A stretch of DNA of 64,000 bases from SIG452 sp045631485 (GTDB taxonomy: Bacteria > Bacillota > Clostridia > UMGS1840), in contig JAZQUU010000028.1 of assembly GCA_045631485.1 (NCBI GenBank), positions 1-64,000 of the forward strand, given 5' to 3'. The notes below the pieces were generated by a model. That model was given only the letters and a program-made list of their open reading frames with translations. It did no database searches and had not been told where the DNA came from. Position numbers and translations under genes: made by a program. Positions 1 to 9,933 of this stretch are shown here, in pieces. The number at the start of each line of letters is the position of its first letter. The stretch's first letter is position 1.

Positions 1-1730
1 ACCTGGTATTGGGTGGTACGGCTCCCATGAGCTTTACTATTGACGGTGGAAATAAGGTGAATCTTACCAGTTCCAATGCAACCGTAACAGCTCTGGCAAC
101 TCCCTGGCAGACCAACACAGACAAATGGACAGTTAAGAACATAGCATACAATGGAGAATTTATTTTAGAAGAAGGTCTTCACACTTTAGAATTCGAACTT
201 CAGTTCAATAGTGCAAACAACAGAGTTATCTACGCATTTGATTGTGCAACACTGACTCCTGTAAAGAAAACTGTAACCGTAAAGAGTGATGAAGCAACCA
301 CAATCGGCAATATGTCCTTTATCAGAAGTGCAGCGAATGATAAAAAAGACAATGCAAGTGCATACGATGGAACCTATTCCAGCAATAACTGGGGTAGTGA
401 TGTAAGAACCGCGACCATGATGATTGAAGTGGAAGAAACAGGAACCTATGCACTTGATATCAATGCAGTTACCGATTTGACACTTGGTGGTGCATCTCCC
501 GTTAACTTCAGTGTTGATGGTGGAGAAAAGATTACTCTTACCGCTTCTAATGCAACTGTAACCGCATTGGAAAATCCTTGGAAAACATCCGATAACTGGA
601 CTGTAAAAAATATTGCGTACAATCAGGATTTATTACTGGAAGAAGGTAGCCACACAATCACATTTGAATTCCCGAAAAGAAGTGCAGGAGATGTAGTAAT
701 CTATGCATTTGATTGTGCAACTCTGACTCCTACCAACAATATGTTTACCATCACAGGGGAAGATATCGAAACCCTCGGTAACTCATCCTTTACTTGGAGC
801 TATGTATCTCATGGTAAAAGTGCAAACGCATTTGACGGAACATATACCAAAGTGGAAGGTGCGGGCTTAACCATTACTGCTACAAGCAAATTCTATGTAG
901 CAAAAGCAGGTGAATATGACCTGGAAGTTTATGCTGCATCCAGCATCACCAACATCAATTTATCAAATCTTGAATATCAAATTGATGAAGGTGAATCTAC
1001 CACAATCAATACTGCTAATGCTACTGTTAGAGAATTGAGCAATCCCTGCAGAACAGATGCTCCCTGGACAGTAAAAGGAATTAAATTGAATGACAAAATC
1101 TCTTTGGATGAAGGGCTTCATACAATTACATTTACAGTTCCGAAGAATTCTAACGGAAGAACTGAAGCATATTTTGTATTTGATTGTGTAAACTTCATTC
1201 CTGAAATGGAAGACATTCAGGGAATCGAAGCAGAAGTTAGCGACTACACCTTAGCAGTAGGTGAAATTGTTGAGGTTGCTGTTACCGATACCGAAGGCAA
1301 CTTAATGGAAGACGCAACCATTACTTCAGCAGACAGTAGCGTGGTATCTGTTGGTGCGGACAAAAAGTTAACAGCTGTAGGCGTTGGTAGAACTGAAATT
1401 ACCGTTTCCGCAAGAAAGAACGAATATCTGCCTGAACATACAACATCATTTGATATTTATGTAGGTAACAATGGTATTTATGTGACTTCTGTAGCGATTA
1501 ACGCAGGTACAGTTGCAACAACCTTTGAACTGGACGGAGTTGATGCATCAGCTGTTGATGTATTCGTTGCAGTTTACGACAATACAGAAACAAAACTCCT
1601 TGCAGTAGATAGCAAAGCTATTGTAAATGGCACATGTTCACTGGCTGTAGGTGAGTCTGAAGGAAAAACAGTATTATTCGTATGGGAAAAAGGAACCATT
1701 AGTCCTCTTTATATGGAAGAAATTAGATAG
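1..1730 (+). CDS. Exported modular protein with tandem carbohydrate-binding-like modules (5' end outside window)
   Basis: The reading frame is open to the window edge and the first visible residues already lie inside a module, so the N-terminus and any signal peptide are missing. What is visible is about 2.6 copies of a ~150-residue beta-sandwich-like module. Each copy opens near a GN-S-F motif, has an A-Y/F-DGTY motif, an NPW...WTVKNIAYN core, and ends in a VIYAFDCATLTP-like strand. A Big2-like Ig domain follows (about residues 405-485 of the visible part). The last ~85 residues contain the LFVWEKG...PLY motif that recurs in other exported proteins here. The modules look like galactose-binding/CBM folds, so glycan binding at the cell surface is likely but inferred. 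No catalytic domain is visible. It is the closest paralogue of the gene at 4594. Confidence 0.85.
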   Translation, partial: LVLGGTAPMSFTIDGGNKVNLTSSNATVTALATPWQTNTDKWTVKNIAYNGEFILEEGLHTLEFELQFNSANNRVIYAFDCATLTPVKKTVTVKSDEATTIGNMSFIRSAANDKKDNASAYDGTYSSNNWGSDVRTATMMIEVEETGTYALDINAVTDLTLGGASPVNFSVDGGEKITLTASNATVTALENPWKTSDNWTVKNIAYNQDLLLEEGSHTITFEFPKRSAGDVVIYAFDCATLTPTNNMFTITGEDIETLGNSSFTWSYVSHGKSANAFDGTYTKVEGAGLTITATSKFYVAKAGEYDLEVYAASSITNINLSNLEYQIDEGESTTINTANATVRELSNPCRTDAPWTVKGIKLNDKISLDEGLHTITFTVPKNSNGRTEAYFVFDCVNFIPEMEDIQGIEAEVSDYTLAVGEIVEVAVTDTEGNLMEDATITSADSSVVSVGADKKLTAVGVGRTEITVSARKNEYLPEHTTSFDIYVGNNGIYVTSVAINAGTVATTFELDGVDASAVDVFVAVYDNTETKLLAVDSKAIVNGTCSLAVGESEGKTVLFVWEKGTISPLYMEEIR

Positions 1731-1743
1731 TAACTAAGGGAAA

Positions 1744-1799
1744 AAGCGTGTTTTGTCCTTTAAGTGTATTGATACTTTTATAAGGAGCAAAACACGCTT
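1744..1799. terminator. Long imperfect hairpin between two exported-protein genes
   Basis: A 12-bp perfect outer stem (1744-1755 with 1788-1799) continues after a one-base bulge into TCCTT/AAGGA and an inner AAGTGT/ATACTT stem. No T-run follows on the + strand, so it is a weak intrinsic terminator there. It could act as an mRNA-stabilising or processing hairpin. It separates the stop codon at 1730 from the next start at 1833. Confidence 0.5.
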
Positions 1800-1832
1800 G
1801 TTCCGTCGTTTAGAAATTGGGGAGGTGCAGTT

Positions 1833-4577
1833 ATGAGGAAAATTTTTATTTCTATGGCTGTTATCATTTTGGCAATAATTTCACTTTTTGCAGTCAGCGT
1901 AAATGCGGCAGTTACGGAAGTGAAAAATATAGAAAATGTGGGAATATATACAGCAACTGAAAATGTAGGCTTCGAAGTTACGAGAGATAATGCAGGTGAA
2001 GAATATATTGCTTTTAAGGTATATGATATTGATGGGAACCTGATAAAAGAAAGTAGATTCACTGCGAAGCAACAAAAACAAAAATTTTCCCTCGGATATT
2101 TTAAAAATGGTTGGTATCGTGTGAAAATATTCGTAAATGATCAGGAAGAGAATATTTTTGCATCTTTTTCAGTTGTTGATGAAAGAGATGGATTTTACTA
2201 TGATTCACCCTTTGCGATTATGCACCTTGGACGATTGGTAGGTAGCAGCAAGGATACAGCTTATGCTGAGGCTTTGGCAAAATTGTCGGTAGGGACTGTT
2301 CGTACCGATGAGATTGCAGATATTCATATGAGTGCTCGTCCTTACGAAAAATACAATACCAATCTCACTAATGTTGGAATCAGACCCATGGCAACGGTAT
2401 CCACGAACTATACTTATCCCAACTCAACAACCACAGGAAACGTGGGTGGATTTACCGAGCTTTTTGATGTTTATGATGTGCATAAAACCATGGTGAAAGC
2501 ATATAACGGGAAAGTTCCATATTGGGAACTGATCAATGAGCCGGATATCAATAAATCTGTAAGTGCAGATGCTTTTGCATCTTGGTATAAAGCAGCCGCA
2601 ATTGGTATCAGTGATGCTCAGCCGAGTGCGATGAAATCATTTGGTGGTTTATGCGTCACAAATTCTCAGTATTTCGATATTATTATGCAAAATGGTATTA
2701 TGGATTATTCCGATACCATCAATGTTCATAGTCATGCAACAGACAGTGCTGACGGAATCAATTACAACGGAACCTTAGCAGAGATGGGCAAGGTGTATTC
2801 TGCATTGTACGCTGATAATGCTCCGTTGTGGAGTACTGAGTCAGGTGTTAGAATGACTGTTGTTGATGGAACGAACGAGCTTCCTTCAGAGGAATCATTA
2901 AGAAGACAGGCAAGATATATGATCACTTCATTTATGGAGACTGTCGGTGAATATGGTATTAACAAGAATTTTTGGTTTTTAACCTCTCATTATGTATCTG
3001 AAGGCCCTGAGTACGGAACATTCAGTAAAAATGATATGCCGTATCCTGCAATCAACAGTTTGAATGTTTTGACTGATAACTTAAAAGATGGAAAATTATT
3101 AGGTCGTTTGAATGGCGTTGAAGATACCAAAGGATACTTTTTTGATTGTGGAGATTATGATGCAGCAGTTATCTGGAGAACCAAAGAAGGTAGAAAGAAT
3201 ATCCAGTTACATGCAAATGATAATGTTACAATCGTGGGACTTGTAGGAAATGCGAATACCAAGGTGTATTCTCCTTCCACAGGCAGAGTAAGTTTTTATG
3301 TAACCGAAGATCCGATTCTGGTAAGATTTTCTCAAAAAGCAGATTGTGAAGATTATGTTAAAACTGCATTCGAGACCAGATTACCGGTTGCACACCCGTA
3401 TACCGATACTGCAGAACGTGTAGTATTGCAACAGATATGGGATCCGAAACCGGATATTTACAATGGAGTGTATTCCTTAAAAAATAATACTGTGTATACA
3501 GTAAGATGCAGAATATATAACTTTAATGATAATACAGTAGATGGAACTTTTGGATTCCGTAACAGTGATGGAATCATTGTTTCAGGGGAAACAACAGGTG
3601 CTTTTAGTGTAGCAGGTAATTCTTATGTTGAAGAAGAAATTACAGTGGAAGTATCAAATAACGGAACCAATTTTTCCTTTGAAAACCTAGAATTTTACGC
3701 AGAGACTAGGGCAGGATGTGAAATTGCACCAAGTATAAGCCAAGTGCGTATACAAAATGAGCAAAATACCAGCGGAGCAGATATTACCGTTATTGAAGAT
3801 GCGAACTATTATTCCAGTTCCAGACAAGGAGATTACTATAGTTCACAGGTTTCTCCCAGCACAAGCAACAGTTGGATAGGTAATAGCGTGAAATATTCGG
3901 TAAGAAATTTGAAAAATTCTGATGTTCCTGCGCAATTATATATTTATCAGTCGAACTTGACTGTTAATTCTGATAGTGAAGGTATGTATTTCAAATTTAA
4001 TTGTGATACGTTCCCTTCTTCTTTCGAAAAAGCATATTTCGATGTTATGGTTTTTGGTGATGAAGGTTCGTTCTATGCAAATAACCTGTTCGAATTTAAT
4101 TCTTCTACCAAAAATAAAAATGTTTTTATCCCTTGGAGTGCATTTGTTCATTCCGGTGGAAATGTGGGTATTACAGATCCGTCTAAAATCAATAGGTTTG
4201 GTTTCGGCTTTGATTTAAGCAGCTCCACAGGATATAGTTTGGCTTTTACCATCAGCGATATGGGCACCTATAAGTCTCAGGTTGCAACAAACACCACAAC
4301 ACTTATTAATGTTTCGGGAATTGCAGATGGTGAGGAATACAGATTAAAGGATGCAAAAGTAGAAATCGAATCTTATGATCCCGAGAATACTGAAATCTAT
4401 GTGAATTATGAGAAAATAGAGTGTGATGCCGATGAAAGCGGCGTATACAAGTTGGATTTTTCAGAATACGAACCTGGAGATTACAGTTTGATTGTGGCTG
4501 TATCCGATGAATTTAACAAAAAGAATTATAAGAAGATAGATTTTAGTCTTATGCAGGATCTGATATATTTCAGATAG
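1833..4577 (+). CDS. Secreted clan GH-A-like glycoside hydrolase
   Basis: The start follows a GGGGAGGTG ribosome site. A signal peptide ends near VNA (residue ~25). A small beta domain (about 26-120) precedes a (beta/alpha)8-barrel-like region (about 125-430). The barrel has WELINEPD with the likely acid/base E236 and LWSTESG with the likely nucleophile E336, the layout expected for retaining clan GH-A enzymes (GH39/GH5-like). NVHSH lies between them. The C-terminal half contains a VVLQQIWD motif and two beta-sandwich regions, and ends without an LPxTG or SLH anchor. It is a paralogue of the protein at 6684 and sits with binding-module proteins, so it probably cuts an external polysaccharide. 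Substrate and exact GH family cannot be told from sequence reading. Confidence 0.8.
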   Translation: MRKIFISMAVIILAIISLFAVSVNAAVTEVKNIENVGIYTATENVGFEVTRDNAGEEYIAFKVYDIDGNLIKESRFTAKQQKQKFSLGYFKNGWYRVKIFVNDQEENIFASFSVVDERDGFYYDSPFAIMHLGRLVGSSKDTAYAEALAKLSVGTVRTDEIADIHMSARPYEKYNTNLTNVGIRPMATVSTNYTYPNSTTTGNVGGFTELFDVYDVHKTMVKAYNGKVPYWELINEPDINKSVSADAFASWYKAAAIGISDAQPSAMKSFGGLCVTNSQYFDIIMQNGIMDYSDTINVHSHATDSADGINYNGTLAEMGKVYSALYADNAPLWSTESGVRMTVVDGTNELPSEESLRRQARYMITSFMETVGEYGINKNFWFLTSHYVSEGPEYGTFSKNDMPYPAINSLNVLTDNLKDGKLLGRLNGVEDTKGYFFDCGDYDAAVIWRTKEGRKNIQLHANDNVTIVGLVGNANTKVYSPSTGRVSFYVTEDPILVRFSQKADCEDYVKTAFETRLPVAHPYTDTAERVVLQQIWDPKPDIYNGVYSLKNNTVYTVRCRIYNFNDNTVDGTFGFRNSDGIIVSGETTGAFSVAGNSYVEEEITVEVSNNGTNFSFENLEFYAETRAGCEIAPSISQVRIQNEQNTSGADITVIEDANYYSSSRQGDYYSSQVSPSTSNSWIGNSVKYSVRNLKNSDVPAQLYIYQSNLTVNSDSEGMYFKFNCDTFPSSFEKAYFDVMVFGDEGSFYANNLFEFNSSTKNKNVFIPWSAFVHSGGNVGITDPSKINRFGFGFDLSSSTGYSLAFTISDMGTYKSQVATNTTTLINVSGIADGEEYRLKDAKVEIESYDPENTEIYVNYEKIECDADESGVYKLDFSEYEPGDYSLIVAVSDEFNKKNYKKIDFSLMQDLIYFR

Positions 4578-4593
4578 AATGTGAGAGGATTTT

Positions 4594-6687
4594 ATGATGA
4601 ACATAGCCAAAAAACTGTTAAGTATTTTGATGGCGTTGACGATGATGTCATCAATGCTTGTTGTTTCAATCTATGCTGATGATACTTATGATACTGTAAG
4701 TGGTAGTGCTACTACAGTTTTCGGCAATTTATCGTTCGTAAGAAGTGCGGGAAACGATAAAAAAGATGATGCAAACGCATATGATGGTACCTATTCCAGC
4801 TGTAACTGGGGTGGTTCCATCCGAACATTGAGCAAGACCTTCTATGTGGAAAGAGAAGGAACATATGCACTGTCCTTCAATGCAGTTACAGATTTGACGT
4901 TGGATGGTGCATCACCAATGAAATTCAGCATTGATGGTGAAGAATATGTTACAATGGACAGATCAAATTCAAACGTAACAGCGTTGAAAAATCCGTGGAC
5001 ATCAGTAGATGGATGGACTGTGAAGAATGTTGCATACAATGGTGAGTTTGTATTTGAAGAAGGACTTCATACATTAGAAATTGAAATTCCGAAACGAAGC
5101 AGTGGCGACGTTGTAATCTATGTATTTGATTGTGCAACGATTACGCCGACAAATAATATTCTGACAATTGCAGGCGATAGCCCTACAACAATTGGTAATT
5201 CAGCTTTTCAATGGAATGAAACGAACGATAAGAAGAACAACGCAAGTGCATACGATGGAACTTATTCCAGCAGTAACTGGGGTAGTGCGGTAAGAACAGC
5301 AACAGTTTCTTTTTATGTTGAAACAGAGCAAAGATATTCATTTGATATCAATGGGGTTTTTGATTTAACCCTTAGTGGTGCATCACCTGTGAAGTTCAGT
5401 ATTGACGAAGGTCAAATGATTACTCTGACGAGCTCAAATGCTACCGTGTCGAACTTAACTACTCCGTGGCAGACAAACGTTGATGGTTGGACTGTAAAAA
5501 ATATTGCTTATCACGGTGATTTTATGTTGGAGGAAGGTCTTCATACTCTAACATTTGAAATTCCGAAACGAAGCAGTAACGACGTTGTAATCTATGTATT
5601 TGATTGCGTAACGATTACGCCTCCTGCGCCCAATCAGATTATTACAGACGAGAATAATGTGCTTGAATTCGAAAGATATTATCCGTCAAAAGCTGTTGTG
5701 AGTGATGGTGCAAGTGGTGGAGAAGTTGTAGATTTTCTGCAATACAGTGCAACAGAACGTTGTATTGAAATGATTTTTGATGTGGAAACAGCAGGCGAAT
5801 ATCTACTTGTAATGGATGCATCTTTAGAGCAGGGGGTTTCCAGTTTCCAGGATAATCTTAGTCCTGCATTTATTTCGGTAAATGGTGGCGAAGAAATCGA
5901 AATCAGCCATAATCAGCAGGGTAATTTTACCATTACTGCAGACGCTACCTATGAAAGTCCCAACGGCTGGAGTCCATCCAGAATTACTTTGGCAAGAAAG
6001 TTTGATTTGGTAGAGGGCGAAAATTCCATAACTGTTCGAGTTGCAGCAAGAAGAGGCGGAGATATGGTCGTTGGAACATTCGACTGTATCAAACTGGTAA
6101 GAAATAAAGTAATCGAAAGTATCACACAGGATATGGGAAATGGGCTCATCACAAGAGGAGAAACTATCCCTGTCAGAATGAAAAATCAGAACAACGAGAC
6201 AGTGAATCCCGAAGATTTTTCGCAAATCACATATACCTTTACAGATGATAATATCGCTGAGGTTCAAAACGGGGTATTATTGGCTAAGAACTACGGAAAA
6301 ACAACCCTGACCATCACTGCGGTATCCAACGGTATCGCTTTGGAAGCGGAGTATGATATTTGTGTTGTTTCTGAAAAAGGAATTTGGATTGATTCTGTAG
6401 AAAAGACGGAATCCGGCGTAAAAATCAATGTTTCTGCTATGCAAAGTTATAGTGGTGGAGATCAGTTACTGGTTGGAGTTTATGGACAAAGAGAAGGTAG
6501 AGTTACGTCTTTGAAGACAATTGCTACCGCCGCAACGTTGGCGATGGAAGCTATGGACGATAGGGAAGTGGAAATTTCTGTATCCGATGTTGAAGAGAAT
6601 GACGTAATCAGAGTATTTCTCATAGATGCCGACAATTCCATGCGTGCTATTTATACAAAGTATACTTTAGGAGGTGTTGATGAATGA
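4594..6687 (+). CDS. Exported tandem carbohydrate-binding-like module protein
   Basis: The start sits 16 bp after the previous stop with a GAGAGGA ribosome site; ATG 4597 is an alternative. The signal peptide ends near SIYADD (~residue 29). Two closely related ~150-residue modules follow (about 30-190 and 190-350), with A-YDGTYSS, TxxxxNPW/TPW...GWTVKN(I/V)AY and DVVIYVFDC motifs. A third, divergent module ends in VVGTFDCIKL (about 355-510). A Big2-like Ig domain (about 512-595) and a ~90-residue C-terminal domain complete it. The modules match those of the gene at 1-1730 almost word for word, which points to recent duplication. No catalytic residues are visible. It is probably a surface glycan-binding partner of the neighbouring glycosidases. 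The stop overlaps the next start by 4 bp. Confidence 0.85.
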   Translation: MMNIAKKLLSILMALTMMSSMLVVSIYADDTYDTVSGSATTVFGNLSFVRSAGNDKKDDANAYDGTYSSCNWGGSIRTLSKTFYVEREGTYALSFNAVTDLTLDGASPMKFSIDGEEYVTMDRSNSNVTALKNPWTSVDGWTVKNVAYNGEFVFEEGLHTLEIEIPKRSSGDVVIYVFDCATITPTNNILTIAGDSPTTIGNSAFQWNETNDKKNNASAYDGTYSSSNWGSAVRTATVSFYVETEQRYSFDINGVFDLTLSGASPVKFSIDEGQMITLTSSNATVSNLTTPWQTNVDGWTVKNIAYHGDFMLEEGLHTLTFEIPKRSSNDVVIYVFDCVTITPPAPNQIITDENNVLEFERYYPSKAVVSDGASGGEVVDFLQYSATERCIEMIFDVETAGEYLLVMDASLEQGVSSFQDNLSPAFISVNGGEEIEISHNQQGNFTITADATYESPNGWSPSRITLARKFDLVEGENSITVRVAARRGGDMVVGTFDCIKLVRNKVIESITQDMGNGLITRGETIPVRMKNQNNETVNPEDFSQITYTFTDDNIAEVQNGVLLAKNYGKTTLTITAVSNGIALEAEYDICVVSEKGIWIDSVEKTESGVKINVSAMQSYSGGDQLLVGVYGQREGRVTSLKTIATAATLAMEAMDDREVEISVSDVEENDVIRVFLIDADNSMRAIYTKYTLGGVDE

Positions 6688-9600
6688 AGAGAATAATCTG
6701 TTTGATTCTTGTGTTTTGCATGATGCTCGCAATGTGTATAACATCACACGCAGAAGATGAGATTGTGATTAGAGTAGAAGCAGAGAAATATTCATCAGCA
6801 ACCGTTAAGGGTGGTATCTACGAGGATTCCGGGCTCAGTGAAGGAAAAACAGTTGGTTTTAACTGGGCTGCTCCCAAGGACGAAGATTACGTGTATGAAT
6901 ATCTGATTGATGTTCCGAAAACAGGAGTGTATGCAATTACTGCAGGTGGTACAGAGAGAGGCTTGTCTAACACAACAGACTGGTCTGTATATGTGAATAC
7001 ACCGGATAACGCTCCCAGCTCTTATGTGAAAGATGGAAACATCAGTACAGCAAAATTGCTTCCGAGCGTATTTAAAACTTATTCTCTTGGAGAAATGAAA
7101 TTAAAAAAGGGAATCAATAAACTGTACATTTCAATCAATAAAAATGACGTACAGCAAGACGGCGTGCTCATTAGTATGGTTGACTATGTGCAGTTGAAAA
7201 TGAACCCCAATGCTTCATTTAAAGTCCAAACAGTTCGGTTTAAGGATAATTTTTTGGGCGTTTATGAAAATGGAACTAATGTTGAACTCAAGTTTGAATT
7301 TAACACCATAGCAGACAAAGAGAAAAAATTTAGTTTCGAAATTGTTGACTTATGGGGCAGAAATGTAGTAGATGGTGTGTTCAGCGTAAGAAAAGGTGTT
7401 GATGAAGCAGTTCTGAATCTGGGTAAATTTCAAAATGGATGGTACAGAATATACTTGAAAGATGAAAATAACACCGAAGTAACAAAATACCTTGCGTTTT
7501 CTGTGGTGCATCCGTTAAGCGACAGAACAGTTTTTGAAGATACCTCTTGGGCAAGTGATATTGCGATTGAATATTCAGGACAGGCTTCTGCTCATGTGGA
7601 TGATTATGCAAGAGCATTAAAACTTGCAGGATTAAATTATGCCAGAACCAGAGGTTCTGCAGACCTTTCAGACAGTTATCCTGTGAAGGAAGCTTTGCAC
7701 CAGCACGGAATCAACGAAACAGTTATGCACGATGTATCTGCTTCTATGCATGGGGTGTCAGCAAATGTGCCTCAAAGCTATATGATGATAGATGACCTGA
7801 GTAAGATTGCATACACCAGATGGAAAAATATCGCTAATGTAACAGCAGATTATGTTGAGGCGATAGAAGTGCTTAACGAAGGTGATATCGGTTTTGACGG
7901 AATTGCCGGAACAGGAGATTTACAAGCGTCCTATTTCAAAGCGGCAATGATTGGTATTTCGGATGCGAAGGTGAATCCCATTAAATCATATGCCGGATTT
8001 GCTTCTTGGACAAACTTTACGTTGACAAACACCCTTGAGAATGACATTTTAAGCTATTCTGATATCTATAACTATCATCAGCATGGTGAAGTTGAACAGC
8101 GTACAGCTTTTGCGAAACAGTATTCCATTGCATATCAGAAGCCGGGCGAAAAACTGCTTCCTTTATGGGCAACTGAAAATGGTTTTTCACAAAATGTAGA
8201 TGATAAGTCCGTGGTAAAAGACTTAAAAGGCGGAGTTCGTCATTCTATCATTTCGGCTGTAACTGCAATGAAAACCGGCACAACCAAAAACTTTTATTTC
8301 CTCACAAGGCCATATATCGAAAACAACAATAATTTTAGTTGTTGGCATGTAGATCATCTTCCTTTCCCGATGTATTCTGCTATTTCCACTTATACTTATG
8401 AGTTAGGGCAGGGTACCTATAAAGGGATTTTAGACAATATCCCAGAGGGCGTAGAAGCATACTTGTTTGATAACGGTGAAGGTGATGATGTAATCTGTGT
8501 TTGGTCAGACCATCAGAATTACATCACCATTGATGTAACGGAACTGAAGTATGTAGATATGGTAGGTTACGAGCAAGTGATGAAGGATACTGATGGAGAC
8601 GGCAAAATCAAAGTTTCCGTGTCAGAGGATCCGATTATCTTACATCTTAACGGAAGATATAGCGAAGATAAGTATTATAAACAAGAGTATGGAATCGAAA
8701 AAATCGAACAAAAGGTTTACCAGCCATACGAACGAATTGTTCTTCAGCAGTTATGGGATGAAGAACGATACAAAAATCCTACAGAGCTGAAATTTGCAAG
8801 AGAAGAAGGCTATTTGATGGAAAAAGGTGAAAGCGAAACAGTTCGTCTGAACATTTATAATTTTAACGATCAGCGAATGAGCGGAACCATAAAAACTGTA
8901 ACCAATGGGCCTATTGTGCTCGATAAAGATTCATCGGAATTTAGCATTGAACCCTGGGGACACTCACAGATAGCTTTTACATTTACAGTTCCCGAGGATG
9001 CTACTGAAGGCGCTCTGTATAACTTGAAATTCTTCGGTGTTACATCGGAAGGAAACGACATTTCTCACACATCAGCCAGATATAAAATCAAAGTGCAAGA
9101 CAGAGTGATTGATGAGAAAGATATGATTTTTATGACTGATGCAGTGAGAGCAGAGAAGTGGGATCCGGCAAACAGAGCAGCGGGATCCACAGTGAAAATC
9201 GTTAACAATCAAGAAGATAAGGTAACTTTTTGGGTTCAGTATAATGGTGACAACTGGGCATTCCCGTTCTATTATCTGAGCGAAGAAGATAAAAAAGTTA
9301 TGATCACAAGTTCAGGGATTGTTTTCGATAGAGAGTGTACAGAGGATGTAGGTTATAAAACTTCTGTGTTCTTGTATACAGCAGATGGTAGAAATTATTA
9401 TAGCGGTACAGACTCGGCAGTTTCGTACACGATTGACAAAAAACAGTTGATCTTCCCGTGGTCTGATTTCGACTTGTATCATTCACCGCTTGGCGCCTTT
9501 GAAAACAGACCTTTCAGACTGGAAGACATTACCCATATTTCTATTGGGAATAGTGGTGGTCGATTAAGCGGGCCTATGCCGGAAGTTACACTTTCAAAAG

Positions 9601-9917
9601 TTGCATTCTTCAATTCAGACAATCCATCTGATAAAATTCAGGAAGAAAAGAGTGCAGAAGTGACAGGGATAGAGGATGGAAAGCATTATCCGAAAGATAC
9701 ACAATTTTCTATCAATGCAAAAATCCCTGAAAAAGAGGTAATAGAAGGCATGAGATTGGTGATCAATGACACCGAATATTTCGACTTTGAGCAGGGTGAT
9801 ACTTCGGTAACTGCCAAAATCGGAACACTTGAACGTGGTAAATATAATCTCTACTTCAGTTTCAGGAATAATGTTGGTAGCGTTTTTGTGAGAACAATTA
9901 CCTTTTATGTAGATTAA
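6684..9917 (+). CDS. Secreted clan GH-A-like glycoside hydrolase with N-terminal CBM35/CBM6-like module
   Basis: It starts inside the previous stop (ATGA overlap), so it is translationally coupled. The signal peptide runs to about residue 23. Residues ~28-173 begin VEAEKYSS and look like a CBM6/CBM35 beta-sandwich. A small beta domain (about 178-275) matches the one in the protein at 1833. The barrel (about 280-590) carries VLNEG with likely acid/base E399 and LWATENG with likely nucleophile E498; YHQH lies between them. The shared IVLQQLWD motif and a C-terminal beta-sandwich with an IFPWSDF motif follow. The two glycosidases are clear paralogues, but this one lacks proline after the first catalytic Glu and has the extra CBM. 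It is probably a cell-surface glycan-degrading enzyme with unknown linkage specificity. Confidence 0.8.
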   Translation: MKRIICLILVFCMMLAMCITSHAEDEIVIRVEAEKYSSATVKGGIYEDSGLSEGKTVGFNWAAPKDEDYVYEYLIDVPKTGVYAITAGGTERGLSNTTDWSVYVNTPDNAPSSYVKDGNISTAKLLPSVFKTYSLGEMKLKKGINKLYISINKNDVQQDGVLISMVDYVQLKMNPNASFKVQTVRFKDNFLGVYENGTNVELKFEFNTIADKEKKFSFEIVDLWGRNVVDGVFSVRKGVDEAVLNLGKFQNGWYRIYLKDENNTEVTKYLAFSVVHPLSDRTVFEDTSWASDIAIEYSGQASAHVDDYARALKLAGLNYARTRGSADLSDSYPVKEALHQHGINETVMHDVSASMHGVSANVPQSYMMIDDLSKIAYTRWKNIANVTADYVEAIEVLNEGDIGFDGIAGTGDLQASYFKAAMIGISDAKVNPIKSYAGFASWTNFTLTNTLENDILSYSDIYNYHQHGEVEQRTAFAKQYSIAYQKPGEKLLPLWATENGFSQNVDDKSVVKDLKGGVRHSIISAVTAMKTGTTKNFYFLTRPYIENNNNFSCWHVDHLPFPMYSAISTYTYELGQGTYKGILDNIPEGVEAYLFDNGEGDDVICVWSDHQNYITIDVTELKYVDMVGYEQVMKDTDGDGKIKVSVSEDPIILHLNGRYSEDKYYKQEYGIEKIEQKVYQPYERIVLQQLWDEERYKNPTELKFAREEGYLMEKGESETVRLNIYNFNDQRMSGTIKTVTNGPIVLDKDSSEFSIEPWGHSQIAFTFTVPEDATEGALYNLKFFGVTSEGNDISHTSARYKIKVQDRVIDEKDMIFMTDAVRAEKWDPANRAAGSTVKIVNNQEDKVTFWVQYNGDNWAFPFYYLSEEDKKVMITSSGIVFDRECTEDVGYKTSVFLYTADGRNYYSGTDSAVSYTIDKKQLIFPWSDFDLYHSPLGAFENRPFRLEDITHISIGNSGGRLSGPMPEVTLSKVAFFNSDNPSDKIQEEKSAEVTGIEDGKHYPKDTQFSINAKIPEKEVIEGMRLVINDTEYFDFEQGDTSVTAKIGTLERGKYNLYFSFRNNVGSVFVRTITFYVD

Positions 9918-9933
9918 ATATAAGGAGGAAAGT

